64,000 bases of DNA from Candidatus Planktophila versatilis (GCF_002288105.1 NZ_CP016774.1:434001-498000), one strand, 5' to 3'; shown: positions 1 through 8,536, counted from the first letter of the stretch. Translations and numbers: made by a program. The notes: generated by a model from the sequence alone, not told the origin.

Positions 1-365
1 ATGATCTAATCGCCGGTGCCACCCGTGCGCTGGAAGCGGCCCAGGTGAAGAAGATTAAGACCATCTATGTCCCAGGTTCTTTTGAGATTCCGTTGGCCGC
101 CCAGAAGATGCTTGAAAAGGGATATGACGCAGTCGTTGCGGTGGGGCTAGTACTTAAAGGTGAAACCCCACACTTTGATTATGTCTGCCAAGGTGTCACC
201 CAAGGTGTGATTGATGTGCAATTAAAATGGTCAAAGCCGATTGGTTACGGTGTGCTCATGTGTGAAAACCTCGAGCAAGCTATTGCGCGCTCGGGGCGCC
301 CAGGCAGCAAAGAAGATAAGGGATACGACAGCGCTATTGCAGCGCTGACACTGCTTACGCTCTAG
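1..365 (+). CDS. ribH: 6,7-dimethyl-8-ribityllumazine synthase (3' part)
   Basis: C-terminal about 120 residues of lumazine synthase, which condenses the ribityl-aminouracil with 3,4-dihydroxybutanone phosphate in riboflavin synthesis. The frame is open from base 3 (DLIAGATRALEAAQ), so the in-frame GTG at 45 is internal and the true start is outside the window. Family motifs seen: VPGSFEIPLAA, the phosphate/active-site stretch LKGETPHFDYV with its catalytic His, and GVLMCENLEQA. It ends about 90 bases before the next gene, which has its own promoter. Identity is firm; only the 5' end is missing. Confidence 0.95.
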   Translation, partial: DLIAGATRALEAAQVKKIKTIYVPGSFEIPLAAQKMLEKGYDAVVAVGLVLKGETPHFDYVCQGVTQGVIDVQLKWSKPIGYGVLMCENLEQAIARSGRPGSKEDKGYDSAIAALTLLTL

Positions 366-383
366 CGCAAAAGGCGTCACCGC

Positions 384-412
384 TTGAAATTTCTTCGTGC
401 GGAGCCTACATT
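384..412 (+). promoter_or_regulatory. Sigma70-type promoter of the alcohol dehydrogenase
   Basis: TTGAAA at 384-389, a 17-base spacer, then TACATT at 407-412. The spacing is ideal, and it lies in the gap between ribH and the dehydrogenase start at 458, followed by a purine-rich ribosome binding site (AGGAAAAGGAAAAGGA). The -10 hexamer is the same as in the promoter proposed before the amidohydrolase at 8605. Confidence 0.6.
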
Positions 413-457
413 TGCGTCCCCACGGCGGGAAAACTTTTAGGAAAAGGAAAAGGAACA

Positions 458-1510
458 ATGAAAGCATCAGTACTTCATAAATACGACGAGTCTCTTACTG
501 CAAGTAACTGGGTCACATATGAGGATGTTCCAGATCCAAAGATTACTAAGCCAACAGATGTGCTGGTAAAGATTGGTGGCGCTGGCGTCTGCCGCACCGA
601 CTTGCACGTGATTGAAGGTCAATGGCGTTCACGTATGGATCCAGATGGCAAGACCCTACTTCCATACATCATGGGCCATGAGAACGCTGGCTGGGTGGAA
701 GAAGTTGGTTCCGAAGTTGTTGGCCTTAAAAAAGGTGATCCAGTAATTTTGCACCCACGGCTATCTTCTGGTTTTGAAATTGAGCACCGCCGCGGTGAAG
801 ATATGCACGGCACTGGAACATTTCCTGGCGTAAGTGAGAACGGTGGCTACGCTGAAGCACTAGTCACCAGCGTTCGTAACATTGTCGCCCTTCCTAAGTC
901 ACTCGCTCCTAAGGCAGTTGCAGCGTACGCAGATGCTGGACTTACCGCCTATCACGTTGCTAAGAAAGCATCTCGCACACTTTTGCCAGGCCAGTTTGTT
1001 GTGGCCATCGGCGCAGGTGGACTTGGACATATTGGTATTCAATGCTTGAAGGCAATGTGCGCCGCCGAAATTATTGTGGTCGACATGTCAGATATGGCGC
1101 TGAAGTTGGCAAAAGAGAGCGGTGCCGATCACGTCATTAAGGCTGATGGCAATGAAGTGGAAGCTGTTCTGCAGCTGACAAAGGGCTTCGGCGCGGAAGC
1201 GGTCATCGACTTCGTGGGCGAGAAGGGTTCAATCAAGAAGGGTCTAGCAATGACTCGCGCACTTGGTAACTACTACATCGTTGGTTACGGTGAAGATATC
1301 CAGATTTCAGCGCTCGATCTCATTACAACTGAGCGCAATATCGTCGGTAACTTGGTCGGAACATGGGCTGATCTCAACGAGCTCATGTCCTTGGCTGAGC
1401 GTGGATTAGTTCACCTATCAACCGTGGAGTATGCGCTCAAGGATGCCGATCAGGCGCTACATGATCTCAACGCTGGCAAGGTTAAGGGTCGCGCAATTCT
1501 GGTTCCTTAA
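458..1510 (+). CDS. Zinc-dependent alcohol dehydrogenase (MDR family)
   Basis: 350 residues, medium-chain dehydrogenase/reductase; oxidises an alcohol with NAD(P). Catalytic zinc ligands are inferred as C45 (GVCRTDLH), H74-E75 (MGHENAGW) and D159 (ADAGLTAY). The coenzyme-binding GAGGLGHIG starts near residue 184. The lobe that normally carries four structural-zinc cysteines (about 99-122, HPRLSSGFEIEHRRGEDMHG) has none, so structural zinc is predicted absent. Start ATG has a strong purine-rich ribosome binding site and an upstream promoter. A zinc-free quinone oxidoreductase follows. Substrate is not deducible; secondary alcohols are possible because similar enzymes accompany propane/acetone operons (recollection, not tested). 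Confidence 0.88.
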   Translation: MKASVLHKYDESLTASNWVTYEDVPDPKITKPTDVLVKIGGAGVCRTDLHVIEGQWRSRMDPDGKTLLPYIMGHENAGWVEEVGSEVVGLKKGDPVILHPRLSSGFEIEHRRGEDMHGTGTFPGVSENGGYAEALVTSVRNIVALPKSLAPKAVAAYADAGLTAYHVAKKASRTLLPGQFVVAIGAGGLGHIGIQCLKAMCAAEIIVVDMSDMALKLAKESGADHVIKADGNEVEAVLQLTKGFGAEAVIDFVGEKGSIKKGLAMTRALGNYYIVGYGEDIQISALDLITTERNIVGNLVGTWADLNELMSLAERGLVHLSTVEYALKDADQALHDLNAGKVKGRAILVP

Positions 1511-1597
1511 TATCAAAGTTAAGAAACCCTAAAGAAGTTCTAAGTAATACCTTGTAAAGTCTCGGAAGACCACCTCATCGAAGGAGATGAACTGCCA

Positions 1598-2572
1598 GTG
1601 AAAAAGATTGAAATCGCGCAGTTCGGTGGCTCCGAGACTTTGCAATTGGTAGATGCACCTACCCCTACCCCTACAGGTACCCAGCTATTGGTTAAGGTGG
1701 CAGCCGCTGGAGTTAATTTCGTAGATATCTATCAACGAAATGGAAATCCCGTTTATGGCATGAAGGTGCCTTACACCCCAGGTATGGAAGGCGCTGGAGT
1801 TGTCGAAGCAGTAGGTAGCGATGTTAGGACAATCAAAGTTGGCGATCGCGTTGCCTGGACCTGGGCGCTGGGAAGTTACGCCGAATATGCAATCGTGGAG
1901 GAGGCGAAAGCGGCAATCGTTCCGTCGGGCCTTGAGTTAGAAGAGGTTGCGGCATTTATGTTGCAGGGAATTACTGGCCATTACCTCACCAACTCCACTT
2001 ATGAAATTAAGGCAGGGGATATCGCACTTGTGCATGCTGCCGCTGGCGGCACCGGAAGTTTGATTGCACAATTAATTCTTCTTAAAGGTGGAACCGTCAT
2101 TGGTACGACATCCACCGAAGCCAAGGAAGCAACTGTTCGAGCACTAGGTGTGCAACATGTGATTCGCTATGACAAAGAAGATTTCGTTGCCGAAGTAAAG
2201 AAAATTACCGGTGGCCGTGGAGTCGATGTGGTCTATGACGGAGTGGGTGCAAAAACTTTTGATCAATCACTACTTTGTCTAAAACCCCGGGGCATGATGG
2301 TGCTCTTTGGCGCAGCAAGTGGCGCGGTTCCACCATTTGAAATTATGCGATTGAATTCTTCTGGCTCTCTCTTTCTTACCAGGCCAACACTTGCCCATTA
2401 CGTGGCAGATGCCGCCGAATTTAAGGGGCGCTGCGATGCGATCTTTGATTTATTACTCAAAGGCAAGTTAACGGTGCGCATCGATAAGCGCTACGCCCTG
2501 GGCGATGCGCATAAGGCGCATGATGATTTAGCTAGCGGCAAGACCAGCGGCAAGCTCATCCTCGTTCCCTAG
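1598..2572 (+). CDS. NADPH:quinone oxidoreductase (zeta-crystallin type)
   Basis: 324 residues, zinc-free MDR subfamily. Features: N-terminal GroES-like domain (VNFVDIYQRNG), PYTPGMEGAG, and the Rossmann loop HAAAGGTGSLIAQL, followed by GRGVDVVYDGVG, the usual quinone-reductase signature. No zinc-ligand cysteines are seen. It would reduce quinones or reactive carbonyls with NADPH in the cytoplasm. GTG start chosen because GAAGGAGAT lies about 10 bases upstream. It follows the alcohol dehydrogenase by 87 bases and may be cotranscribed with it. Confidence 0.88.
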   Translation: MKKIEIAQFGGSETLQLVDAPTPTPTGTQLLVKVAAAGVNFVDIYQRNGNPVYGMKVPYTPGMEGAGVVEAVGSDVRTIKVGDRVAWTWALGSYAEYAIVEEAKAAIVPSGLELEEVAAFMLQGITGHYLTNSTYEIKAGDIALVHAAAGGTGSLIAQLILLKGGTVIGTTSTEAKEATVRALGVQHVIRYDKEDFVAEVKKITGGRGVDVVYDGVGAKTFDQSLLCLKPRGMMVLFGAASGAVPPFEIMRLNSSGSLFLTRPTLAHYVADAAEFKGRCDAIFDLLLKGKLTVRIDKRYALGDAHKAHDDLASGKTSGKLILVP

Positions 2573-2585
2573 CGCAAGCTGCCGT

Positions 2586-2627
2586 GTTATCAAATTGTTA
2601 TAGAAATCGTGTTACCAAACCGTTATA
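2586..2627 (+). promoter_or_regulatory. Two GTTA-N7-GTTA operator-like repeats before the solute-binding gene
   Basis: GTTATCAAATTGTTATA at 2586-2602 and GTTACCAAACCGTTATA at 2611-2627 match at 14 of 17 bases and start 25 bp apart. Each is a direct repeat of GTTA with 11-bp periodicity, one helical turn. A third copy lies at 8480-8496 before the amidohydrolase, and a half site GTTACA lies at 2645. This looks like the site of one regulator controlling both transcription units. The regulator gene is not recognised in the window. Confidence 0.5.
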
Positions 2628-2791
2628 AAGGCCACTGCACAAGCGTTACAGGGTGATAGCCGATGATCATTCCTCACGATTTCAAACTACCCAAAATATG
2701 AATTCTGCGTAATATTCGGATGCTGCAAAAGTTGCGAGGGAACTTCGGGGGAAATCTCGGGGAGAAGCTTGTGAAACTTGGAAGCGAAATT

Positions 2792-2813
2792 TCATCTGAT
2801 TATCTTCAGATGA
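2792..2813 (+). promoter_or_regulatory. Short hairpin in the leader of the solute-binding gene
   Basis: TCATCTGA (2792-2799), a 6-base loop and TCAGATGA (2806-2813) form a perfect 8-bp inverted repeat about 44 bases before the ATG at 2857. It may stabilise the mRNA of a highly expressed gene or be an operator; no known riboswitch was recognised. The rest of 2628-2856 holds purine-rich leader sequence and nothing else identified. Confidence 0.35.
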
Positions 2814-2856
2814 GTTTTAAACAACACTCTCAAGAAATATTCCTGAAAGGAATTTT

Positions 2857-4470
2857 ATGTTCACAAAGAAAGTAAAGACTCTACTTGCCGTAGCGCTTCC
2901 AATTGCGCTTGCTGCATCAGTAGTAGTAATTGCACCTGCATCAGCAGGTGGCACTCTTACTCGTACACCAGGCCAAGAAGTTTCATACAAGGCATACGGT
3001 GCTGAGTACGCAAATGTTGCAACCACAGCTGATGGAGATGACGCTTGCTCTTGGTATGAGACATCAAAGAAGGATTACTCAGGTAAGACTCTTCGTGTCC
3101 TCACTCACGCGATCCCTAACATGGGTAAGCCAACAGCGCTTCACGCTAAGCAGTTCGAAGAGCTAACAGGTGGAAAAGTTGAAGTTGAGCACGTCTCATT
3201 CGGTGACCTCTACGCTAAGCAGCTTCGTTCATACCAGACAGATACAAACCAGTACGACGTTGTATTCAATGGTTCATACCAGATTGGTGATTTCCACTCT
3301 TACTACGCAAAGGTTCCAGATTCAGTAACCAAGGGCAAAGGTTCACTTGCAACCCTTACACCTCTTTACAAGGAACTTTACAAGTGGGATGGCGAGACCA
3401 AGCTCTTCGGTATCGACGCTGATCGTCACTTCCTCAAGTACCGTACAGATGTCTACGAGAATGCAGCAGCCAAGGCTTTCTACAAGTCAAAGACTGGCAA
3501 AGAGCTTGCAGTTCCAAAGACATGGAAGGAATACAACCTTCACGCAAAGACATTCAATGGCTACAAGGCAGCAGGTCAGCCAGCAGGAGTTAAGTTCACT
3601 GGAACAACAGAAATCACTCAAAAGGGTGGCCTCATGTTCGGTGCATTTATCGACCGCGTTGCACCATATGCAAAGAATCCAAACGTTAAGGGTGGATTCT
3701 GGTTCGATGAAAACATGGTTCCACAGGTCAACAACCCAGGCTTCGTTGCTGGTCTAACTGACTTCGTTGAAGCAACCAAGTTCATGCCAGTCGGTGGAAA
3801 GAACTTCGACCTTTCAAAGGAAATTGAATCCTTTGGACGTGGAGATTCACTTCTTTCTTACACATGGGATGATGCATGGTCAAAGTCAAATGAGCCAACA
3901 AGCCCAATCAAGAACAAGGTAAAGGCTGCACCTCTTCCAGGAGCTGAAAAAGTCTGGAACCGTGTGACAAAGAAGTGGGATACACCTAAGGGTGGAGTCA
4001 ACTACGCGCCATACATCGCATGGGGTTGGTCATCAGCAGTAACAGCTGCATCACCTTCAAAGGCGATGGCATTTGATTACCTCTGCTTCTGGGCAAATAA
4101 GGCGAACCACAAGCTCGATCTCACCATCGGTGACATGGGCGTAAACCCTTCACGTACAGAAGACTTCACATCTGACTTCTGGGTAAAGGAAATGAACTGG
4201 GGCAAGCCAGCAGTAGATTCATGGCTCGGAACAATGCAGAACTACGAGAAGAACACCAACCGTGTGTTCGACCTCCGCGTTCCTGGCGTTTCTGACTACA
4301 TGACAGCTATGGAAAATGCAGTTGCAAAGGCCCTTGCAGGTCAAGCAACACCACAAAAGGCACTCGATGAGGCTGCTAAAGAGTGGAATGCAATTACAAA
4401 GCGTGTAGGTATCACTAAGGTGAAGTCTGCATACCAGAACGTAATTGCGCTTGAAGATAACATCAAGTAA
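2857..4470 (+). CDS. ABC transporter solute-binding protein, large GlpV-like type
   Basis: 537 residues, longer than the common 400-450 of sugar-binding family 1 proteins but close to the large binding proteins of GlpSTPQV-type polyol transporters. Signal peptide at residues 1-31 (KK, hydrophobic core, PASAGG cleavage region). Mature protein has binding-protein motifs: TLRVLTHAIPN, YDVVFNGSYQIGDF, WDDAWSKSNEP and GWSSAVTAASPSKAMAF. Secreted or cell-wall-side receptor delivering substrate to the two permeases downstream. Ribosome binding site GAAAGGA precedes the ATG. Codon choice is strongly skewed (TCA, ACA, GCA, AAG), as in the amidohydrolase, suggesting high expression. The ligand is unknown; glycerol, another polyol or an oligosaccharide are candidates from operon type. 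Confidence 0.9.
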   Translation: MFTKKVKTLLAVALPIALAASVVVIAPASAGGTLTRTPGQEVSYKAYGAEYANVATTADGDDACSWYETSKKDYSGKTLRVLTHAIPNMGKPTALHAKQFEELTGGKVEVEHVSFGDLYAKQLRSYQTDTNQYDVVFNGSYQIGDFHSYYAKVPDSVTKGKGSLATLTPLYKELYKWDGETKLFGIDADRHFLKYRTDVYENAAAKAFYKSKTGKELAVPKTWKEYNLHAKTFNGYKAAGQPAGVKFTGTTEITQKGGLMFGAFIDRVAPYAKNPNVKGGFWFDENMVPQVNNPGFVAGLTDFVEATKFMPVGGKNFDLSKEIESFGRGDSLLSYTWDDAWSKSNEPTSPIKNKVKAAPLPGAEKVWNRVTKKWDTPKGGVNYAPYIAWGWSSAVTAASPSKAMAFDYLCFWANKANHKLDLTIGDMGVNPSRTEDFTSDFWVKEMNWGKPAVDSWLGTMQNYEKNTNRVFDLRVPGVSDYMTAMENAVAKALAGQATPQKALDEAAKEWNAITKRVGITKVKSAYQNVIALEDNIK

Positions 4471-4484
4471 GTAACTCGTTCGAA

Positions 4485-4521
4485 GGTGTCGCGCGGTCAG
4501 ATTTTTTGGCCGCGCGACACC
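4485..4521 (+). terminator. GC-rich hairpin between binding protein and permeases
   Basis: GGTGTCGCGCGGTC (4485-4498) pairs with GGCCGCGCGACACC (4508-4521): a 14-bp stem with one G-U pair and a 9-base T-rich loop, starting 14 bases after the stop codon. No T tract follows the stem, so it is more likely an mRNA-stabilising or partial-termination element that raises binding-protein level over permease level than a full terminator. Confidence 0.75.
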
Positions 4522-4597
4522 CATGAGTTTTGCATAATGACCCGGGTAATGGTTTTATTGCCCCTTAATTAGCGGGCAGAAGTGGAGCAGGATCTCA

Positions 4598-5467
4598 GTG
4601 AAAAAAGGTTACCCACGGTTCTTTCTTCTTCCAGGCTTGCTCTTGCTTATCGCAATTATTATCTTCCCGCTTCTCTTCACGATTCGTGTGACTTTTTCAA
4701 GCTGGAACGTTTCTCAATCAGGACTTAATTTTATTGGTGGGGAAAACTGGGGCGAGATGGTCCGTGACACCCGTTATTGGGGCTCACTACTTAGACTTTT
4801 CTATCTCTCATTTTTAACAGTAGCAATTCAGTATGTCCTCGGCTTTGCCATCGCGCTCTTCGCTTGGAAAGGAATAGCAGCGCGCCGCTTCTACCGAGTT
4901 CTCTGGTTGGTTCCAATGATGACAACACCATCACTTATGGCAATCATCTGGCGTTCGATCTTCACCGAAGATATTGGTGCACTCAATGGACTTCTCACCC
5001 GTGTTGGCCTCAGTCCAGTTAACTGGCTCACCGAAAGTGGACCCGCGAACATTGCAATCACTATCGTCGAAGTCTGGCAGTGGACTCCATTTATGTTCTT
5101 GATTCTTTTGGCCGGACTTCTTAGCTTGCCGAAAGAACCATTTATGGCAGCGGCAATTGATGGCGCTAGTGCGTGGAAGACATTTGCGCGGGTGACTTTC
5201 CCAATGATGGCGCCAATCAGTATTGGTGCAATCATGATTCGTTTAATTGATGCCTCAAAGATCTTCGACTCCGTCTTTACTATGACGCGAGGTGGTCCTG
5301 GAAATGCAACTGAAACACCAGCGGCCTATATCTTCCAGCGCAGTTTGCAGGATTTCCAGATTGCCTACGGTTCCACCCTGGCACTGATGTATTTGATTCT
5401 CGCAATCTTGACGCTGACTATTATCGGAAAAGTCTTTGCCCGTCTATCGAAGCCTCGGGGGATCTAA
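4598..5467 (+). CDS. ABC sugar/polyol permease (MalF/GlpP type)
   Basis: 289 residues, about six membrane segments beginning with FFLLPGLLLLIAIIIFPLLF. The cytoplasmic EAA loop that docks the ATPase is AAAIDGASAWKTFARVTFP, near residues 185-205. Typical MalF-like tail (MTRGGPGNATETPAAYIF). GTG start with GGAG about 13 bases upstream; alternatives are poor. It is followed after 3 bases by the second permease, so the two are translated together and form the membrane heterodimer for the binding protein upstream. Confidence 0.92.
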   Translation: MKKGYPRFFLLPGLLLLIAIIIFPLLFTIRVTFSSWNVSQSGLNFIGGENWGEMVRDTRYWGSLLRLFYLSFLTVAIQYVLGFAIALFAWKGIAARRFYRVLWLVPMMTTPSLMAIIWRSIFTEDIGALNGLLTRVGLSPVNWLTESGPANIAITIVEVWQWTPFMFLILLAGLLSLPKEPFMAAAIDGASAWKTFARVTFPMMAPISIGAIMIRLIDASKIFDSVFTMTRGGPGNATETPAAYIFQRSLQDFQIAYGSTLALMYLILAILTLTIIGKVFARLSKPRGI

Positions 5468-5470
5468 CTG

Positions 5471-6307
5471 ATGTATAAAGTCTTAAAGGCAACCTTCATC
5501 ACTATCTGGAGCCTCTTCGTTCTCTTCCCAATCATGTGGGCGATCACGACTAGCTTTAAGCCAGAGTCTGCCGTAGTAAATGGCGCAACCTTTATTCCAT
5601 TCTTGGAGTTTCAACCAAGTCTGATTGGTTGGAAAGCAATCCTTCCTGGTCCAGATTCACTGACAAATCTGCTGACACCAACGTTAAACAGCTTTATCGT
5701 CACCGCAGGTGCTACCGCAATCTCACTAATCTTCGGATCATTGGCCGCCTACGGACTCTCTCGCTTCACCTACGGCTGGAAGAACTACAGCAACGCTGAC
5801 ATCATCTTCTTCTTCGTCTCCCAGCGCATCATGCCGCCGGTAGTTCTTGCTATTCCATTCTTCCTCTTGCTCAAAGAGCTTAAGTTACTTGATACCCACC
5901 TCGGATTAATCCTGGTTCTTACTTCTGGCTTGATGCCGATTGTGGTCTGGTTGATGGTTGATTTCTTTAACGCACTTCCACGCGAAATCGATGAGATGGC
6001 GATGTTAGAAGGATGTAATCCAATCCAGGCTTTCTTTAGAACCATCCTGCCGCTATCTAAGCCAGGTCTGACTGTGGCTGGCATGTTCTGCGTCATCTTT
6101 GGCTGGAACGATATCTTCTTCGCACTCACACTGACCGCAACAAAGGTGCTTACCTTGCCGGTTGCTGTCATCGCCCTGAACGGCACAGTGACGCCTTATT
6201 GGATCCTGGCCGCCTCTACTGTCTTCTCAATTATTCCGTTGGTCGGATTAGCCTTTGTGATTGAACGATTCTTATCTCGTGGAAACCTTGGCGGAGCTGT
6301 TCGATGA
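5471..6307 (+). CDS. ABC sugar/polyol permease (MalG/GlpQ type)
   Basis: 278 residues, about six membrane segments. EAA loop EMAMLEGCNPIQAFFRTILP near residues 178-197. Partner of the preceding permease; gap of 3 bases. Its 3' end contains the ribosome binding region and lies only 10 bases before the preferred start of the first ATPase gene. Substrate specificity cannot be read from the sequence. Confidence 0.92.
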   Translation: MYKVLKATFITIWSLFVLFPIMWAITTSFKPESAVVNGATFIPFLEFQPSLIGWKAILPGPDSLTNLLTPTLNSFIVTAGATAISLIFGSLAAYGLSRFTYGWKNYSNADIIFFFVSQRIMPPVVLAIPFFLLLKELKLLDTHLGLILVLTSGLMPIVVWLMVDFFNALPREIDEMAMLEGCNPIQAFFRTILPLSKPGLTVAGMFCVIFGWNDIFFALTLTATKVLTLPVAVIALNGTVTPYWILAASTVFSIIPLVGLAFVIERFLSRGNLGGAVR

Positions 6308-6317
6308 AAGGTATCAA

Positions 6318-7397
6318 GTGTCTTTAATACTTAAAAACGTCTCGGTAACTACCGAAAAAGAAGGCGTGATCCTGGACGATATCTCCTTTGAATTTAAGCC
6401 TGGCCGTATCTACATCCTGATTGGACGTACTACATCGGGCAAGACCTCGCTGATGCGCGCCATCGCTGGGCTTTTGCCTATCGATAGCGGTCAAATCACC
6501 ATGAATGGTGAAGATTTTGAGGATAAGCCAATCTGGGAACGCGATGTTGCTGTGGTCTATCAGCAGTTTATTAACTATCCCAACAAGTCAGTTCTGCAAA
6601 ATGTTGAGTTCCCGCTCCTTCGTAAAGGGCTTAAGAAGTCAGAAGCGCGCGAAGTCGCACTTGCTTCGATCAATAAAGTTGGGCTCAGTGACTACCTTGA
6701 TCGCAAACCAGCACAACTATCAGGTGGCCAGCAGCAGCGGGTGGCGCTAGCTCGTTCCCTATCTCGTCAATCTCACATCATGTTACTTGATGAGCCACTG
6801 ATGAACCTTGACTACAAGCTACGCGAACAACTTCGAGTTGAATTTAAGGAAATATTTAATTCTCAAAAAGATGCAGTAACAATCTATGCCACGACCGAAC
6901 CTCCGGAGGCGCTCATTCTCGGCGCTGAGATCTTGGTGATGCACGAGGGTCGAATCATTCAATACGGCAGCCCAACAGAGGTCTATGAGCAGCCACAGTC
7001 GACCACAGTGGCGCGTGTAATCAGCGATCCTCCAATGAGCATCTTGCCGGTCTCACTCTCTGCCGGAGAAATTCGTTTTGGTGATGGTTATTCGCAACCA
7101 ATTCCAGCGAAGATGAAGAACTTTAAAGAAGGCCATTATCAAGTTGGTATCCGGGCAAATGACATTGTCAGTGCTAAATCTGGCGGGGAAAAGGGAACCA
7201 TCTCCTTGGTAGAAGTCTCTGGTTCTGAGACCCTGGTCTATGTTGATACGCCAGCCGGTGAAGTAGTTCTTCAAATGGAAGGTATCCACGACGTAAAAGT
7301 CGGTGAATCAATCTCGATTGAACTCCCGGGCAACCGCTTATTCCTATTCGAAACTAATGGGGCGCTCTGTGTCTCACCAGATAGTGCAGGGGAGTAA
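6318..7397 (+). CDS. ABC transporter ATPase with degenerate switch loop (GlpS-like)
   Basis: 359 residues. Start GTG at 6318 chosen because AAAGG lies 6 bases upstream and the product then begins at the conserved beta strand MSLILKNVSV; an upstream in-frame TTG at 6261 would overlap the permease. Walker A GRTTSGKT (36-43), Q-loop near 82, intact signature LSGGQQQR (134-141), Walker B LLDEP (156-160). The switch histidine is missing: YATTEPPEA at 190-198 has Thr193 where the paralogous partner has His. C-terminal TOBE-like regulatory domain from about 240. The same lesion is known in GlpS of rhizobial glycerol transporters. It pairs with the next ATPase. Confidence 0.92.
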   Translation: MSLILKNVSVTTEKEGVILDDISFEFKPGRIYILIGRTTSGKTSLMRAIAGLLPIDSGQITMNGEDFEDKPIWERDVAVVYQQFINYPNKSVLQNVEFPLLRKGLKKSEAREVALASINKVGLSDYLDRKPAQLSGGQQQRVALARSLSRQSHIMLLDEPLMNLDYKLREQLRVEFKEIFNSQKDAVTIYATTEPPEALILGAEILVMHEGRIIQYGSPTEVYEQPQSTTVARVISDPPMSILPVSLSAGEIRFGDGYSQPIPAKMKNFKEGHYQVGIRANDIVSAKSGGEKGTISLVEVSGSETLVYVDTPAGEVVLQMEGIHDVKVGESISIELPGNRLFLFETNGALCVSPDSAGE

Positions 7398-7399
7398 CG

Positions 7400-8473
7400 A
7401 TGGCTAAAATTACGCTCTCAAATATTGGGCATTCCTATAATAAGGATAAGGATCAATCAACCTGGGCACTTAAGCCCCTTGATATGGTCTGGGAGTCCGG
7501 TAAGACCTATGCCCTTCTCGGTCCTTCTGGCTGCGGCAAGACCACCATTCTTAACACCATCTCAGGTCTGGTAACCCCGCACCAGGGCCGTTTACTTTTC
7601 GATGATCAAGATGTTACTGATATTCCTACGGCGCAACGAAATATTGCCCAAGTCTTTCAATTCCCAACCATTTACAGATCTATGTCGGTATTTGAAAATC
7701 TCTCATTCCCATTGGTCTGCCGCGGCTGGAAGCCCGAGAAGATTAAGGCGCGAGTGCATGAGATTGCTGAGATCCTAGAGATCACAGATAAGTTGGGCCG
7801 CTCAGCCGTAAAGCTCGGCGCCGATGAGAAGCAGTTGATCTCACTGGGGCGTGGTTTGGTCCGCGATGACGTGAGTGCGCTACTAATGGATGAACCGCTG
7901 ACAGTGATTGACCCACAATCTAAGTTTGAGCTACGTAAGAAGATCAAGGCTATTAATAAGATCAATAACTTGACCGTTATCTATGTGACCCACGATCAGT
8001 ATGAGGCGATGACCTTTGCCGATGAGTTGCTGGTCATGAGCTTTGGTGAAGTAATCCAGCGTGGAACCCCAGAGCAGCTATTTGAAAAGCCTAATTCAAA
8101 GTATGTCGGTAACTTCATCGGCTCCCCAGCCATGAATTTCTTGCCGGTGGAAGCTAAATCAAGTGAGATTTACTTTGGTTCGACAAAGTTAAAGACCAGC
8201 TCTGCCCACACGGCGTTCACAGGCAAGGCCATTGAAGTGGGAATTCGCCCTGAATACGTTTCACTTGTAACGGGTGCGGGCGAGAATGTAATTGAGGCAG
8301 AGCTACTAGGCCATGATGACCTAGGCAGCGTCCGAGTCCTTAAATGTGTCTCTGGGGGCTCACCAATCTCGGTAAAGATCCCGCGCAGCGAAGGGTTGCC
8401 TGCTGGCAAGAACCTGTTTTTGAAACTTCCTTCCGAGAAATCCTGGCTCTACCAAGATGGGCATTTAGCCTAA
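7400..8473 (+). CDS. ABC transporter ATPase with degenerate signature (GlpT-like)
   Basis: 357 residues; ATG 3 bases after the previous stop. Walker A GPSGCGKT (41-48), Q-loop Q87, Walker B LLMDEP (161-166) and switch His198 (YVTHDQYEA) are intact. The LSGGQ signature is replaced by LGADE (139-143) in AVKLGADEKQLISLGRG. The substitution style resembles GlpT of the rhizobial GlpSTPQV glycerol importer. Together with the preceding ATPase this gives one complete composite ATP site and one degenerate site. C-terminal TOBE-like domain from about 245. Last gene of the transporter unit; 131 bases separate it from the amidohydrolase. Confidence 0.92.
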   Translation: MAKITLSNIGHSYNKDKDQSTWALKPLDMVWESGKTYALLGPSGCGKTTILNTISGLVTPHQGRLLFDDQDVTDIPTAQRNIAQVFQFPTIYRSMSVFENLSFPLVCRGWKPEKIKARVHEIAEILEITDKLGRSAVKLGADEKQLISLGRGLVRDDVSALLMDEPLTVIDPQSKFELRKKIKAINKINNLTVIYVTHDQYEAMTFADELLVMSFGEVIQRGTPEQLFEKPNSKYVGNFIGSPAMNFLPVEAKSSEIYFGSTKLKTSSAHTAFTGKAIEVGIRPEYVSLVTGAGENVIEAELLGHDDLGSVRVLKCVSGGSPISVKIPRSEGLPAGKNLFLKLPSEKSWLYQDGHLA

Positions 8474-8479
8474 CTCTTC

Positions 8480-8496
8480 GTTACCAGATTGTTACA
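8480..8496 (+). promoter_or_regulatory. Third GTTA-N7-GTTA operator-like copy
   Basis: GTTACCAGATTGTTACA, 14 of 17 positions identical to each of the copies at 2586 and 2611 when the degenerate form GTTAYCARAYYGTTAYA is scored. It lies 41 bases upstream of the -35 element of the amidohydrolase promoter, a position suited to an activator. Confidence 0.5.
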
Positions 8497-8536
8497 TTCC
8501 AAACCATAGAGCGCTGCAAATCACCTAATTTTCGCC

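Noticed and set aside
45-365. GTG at 45 as the start of ribH
   Set aside because: The frame is open to base 3 with conserved lumazine-synthase residues, so the gene enters from outside the window.
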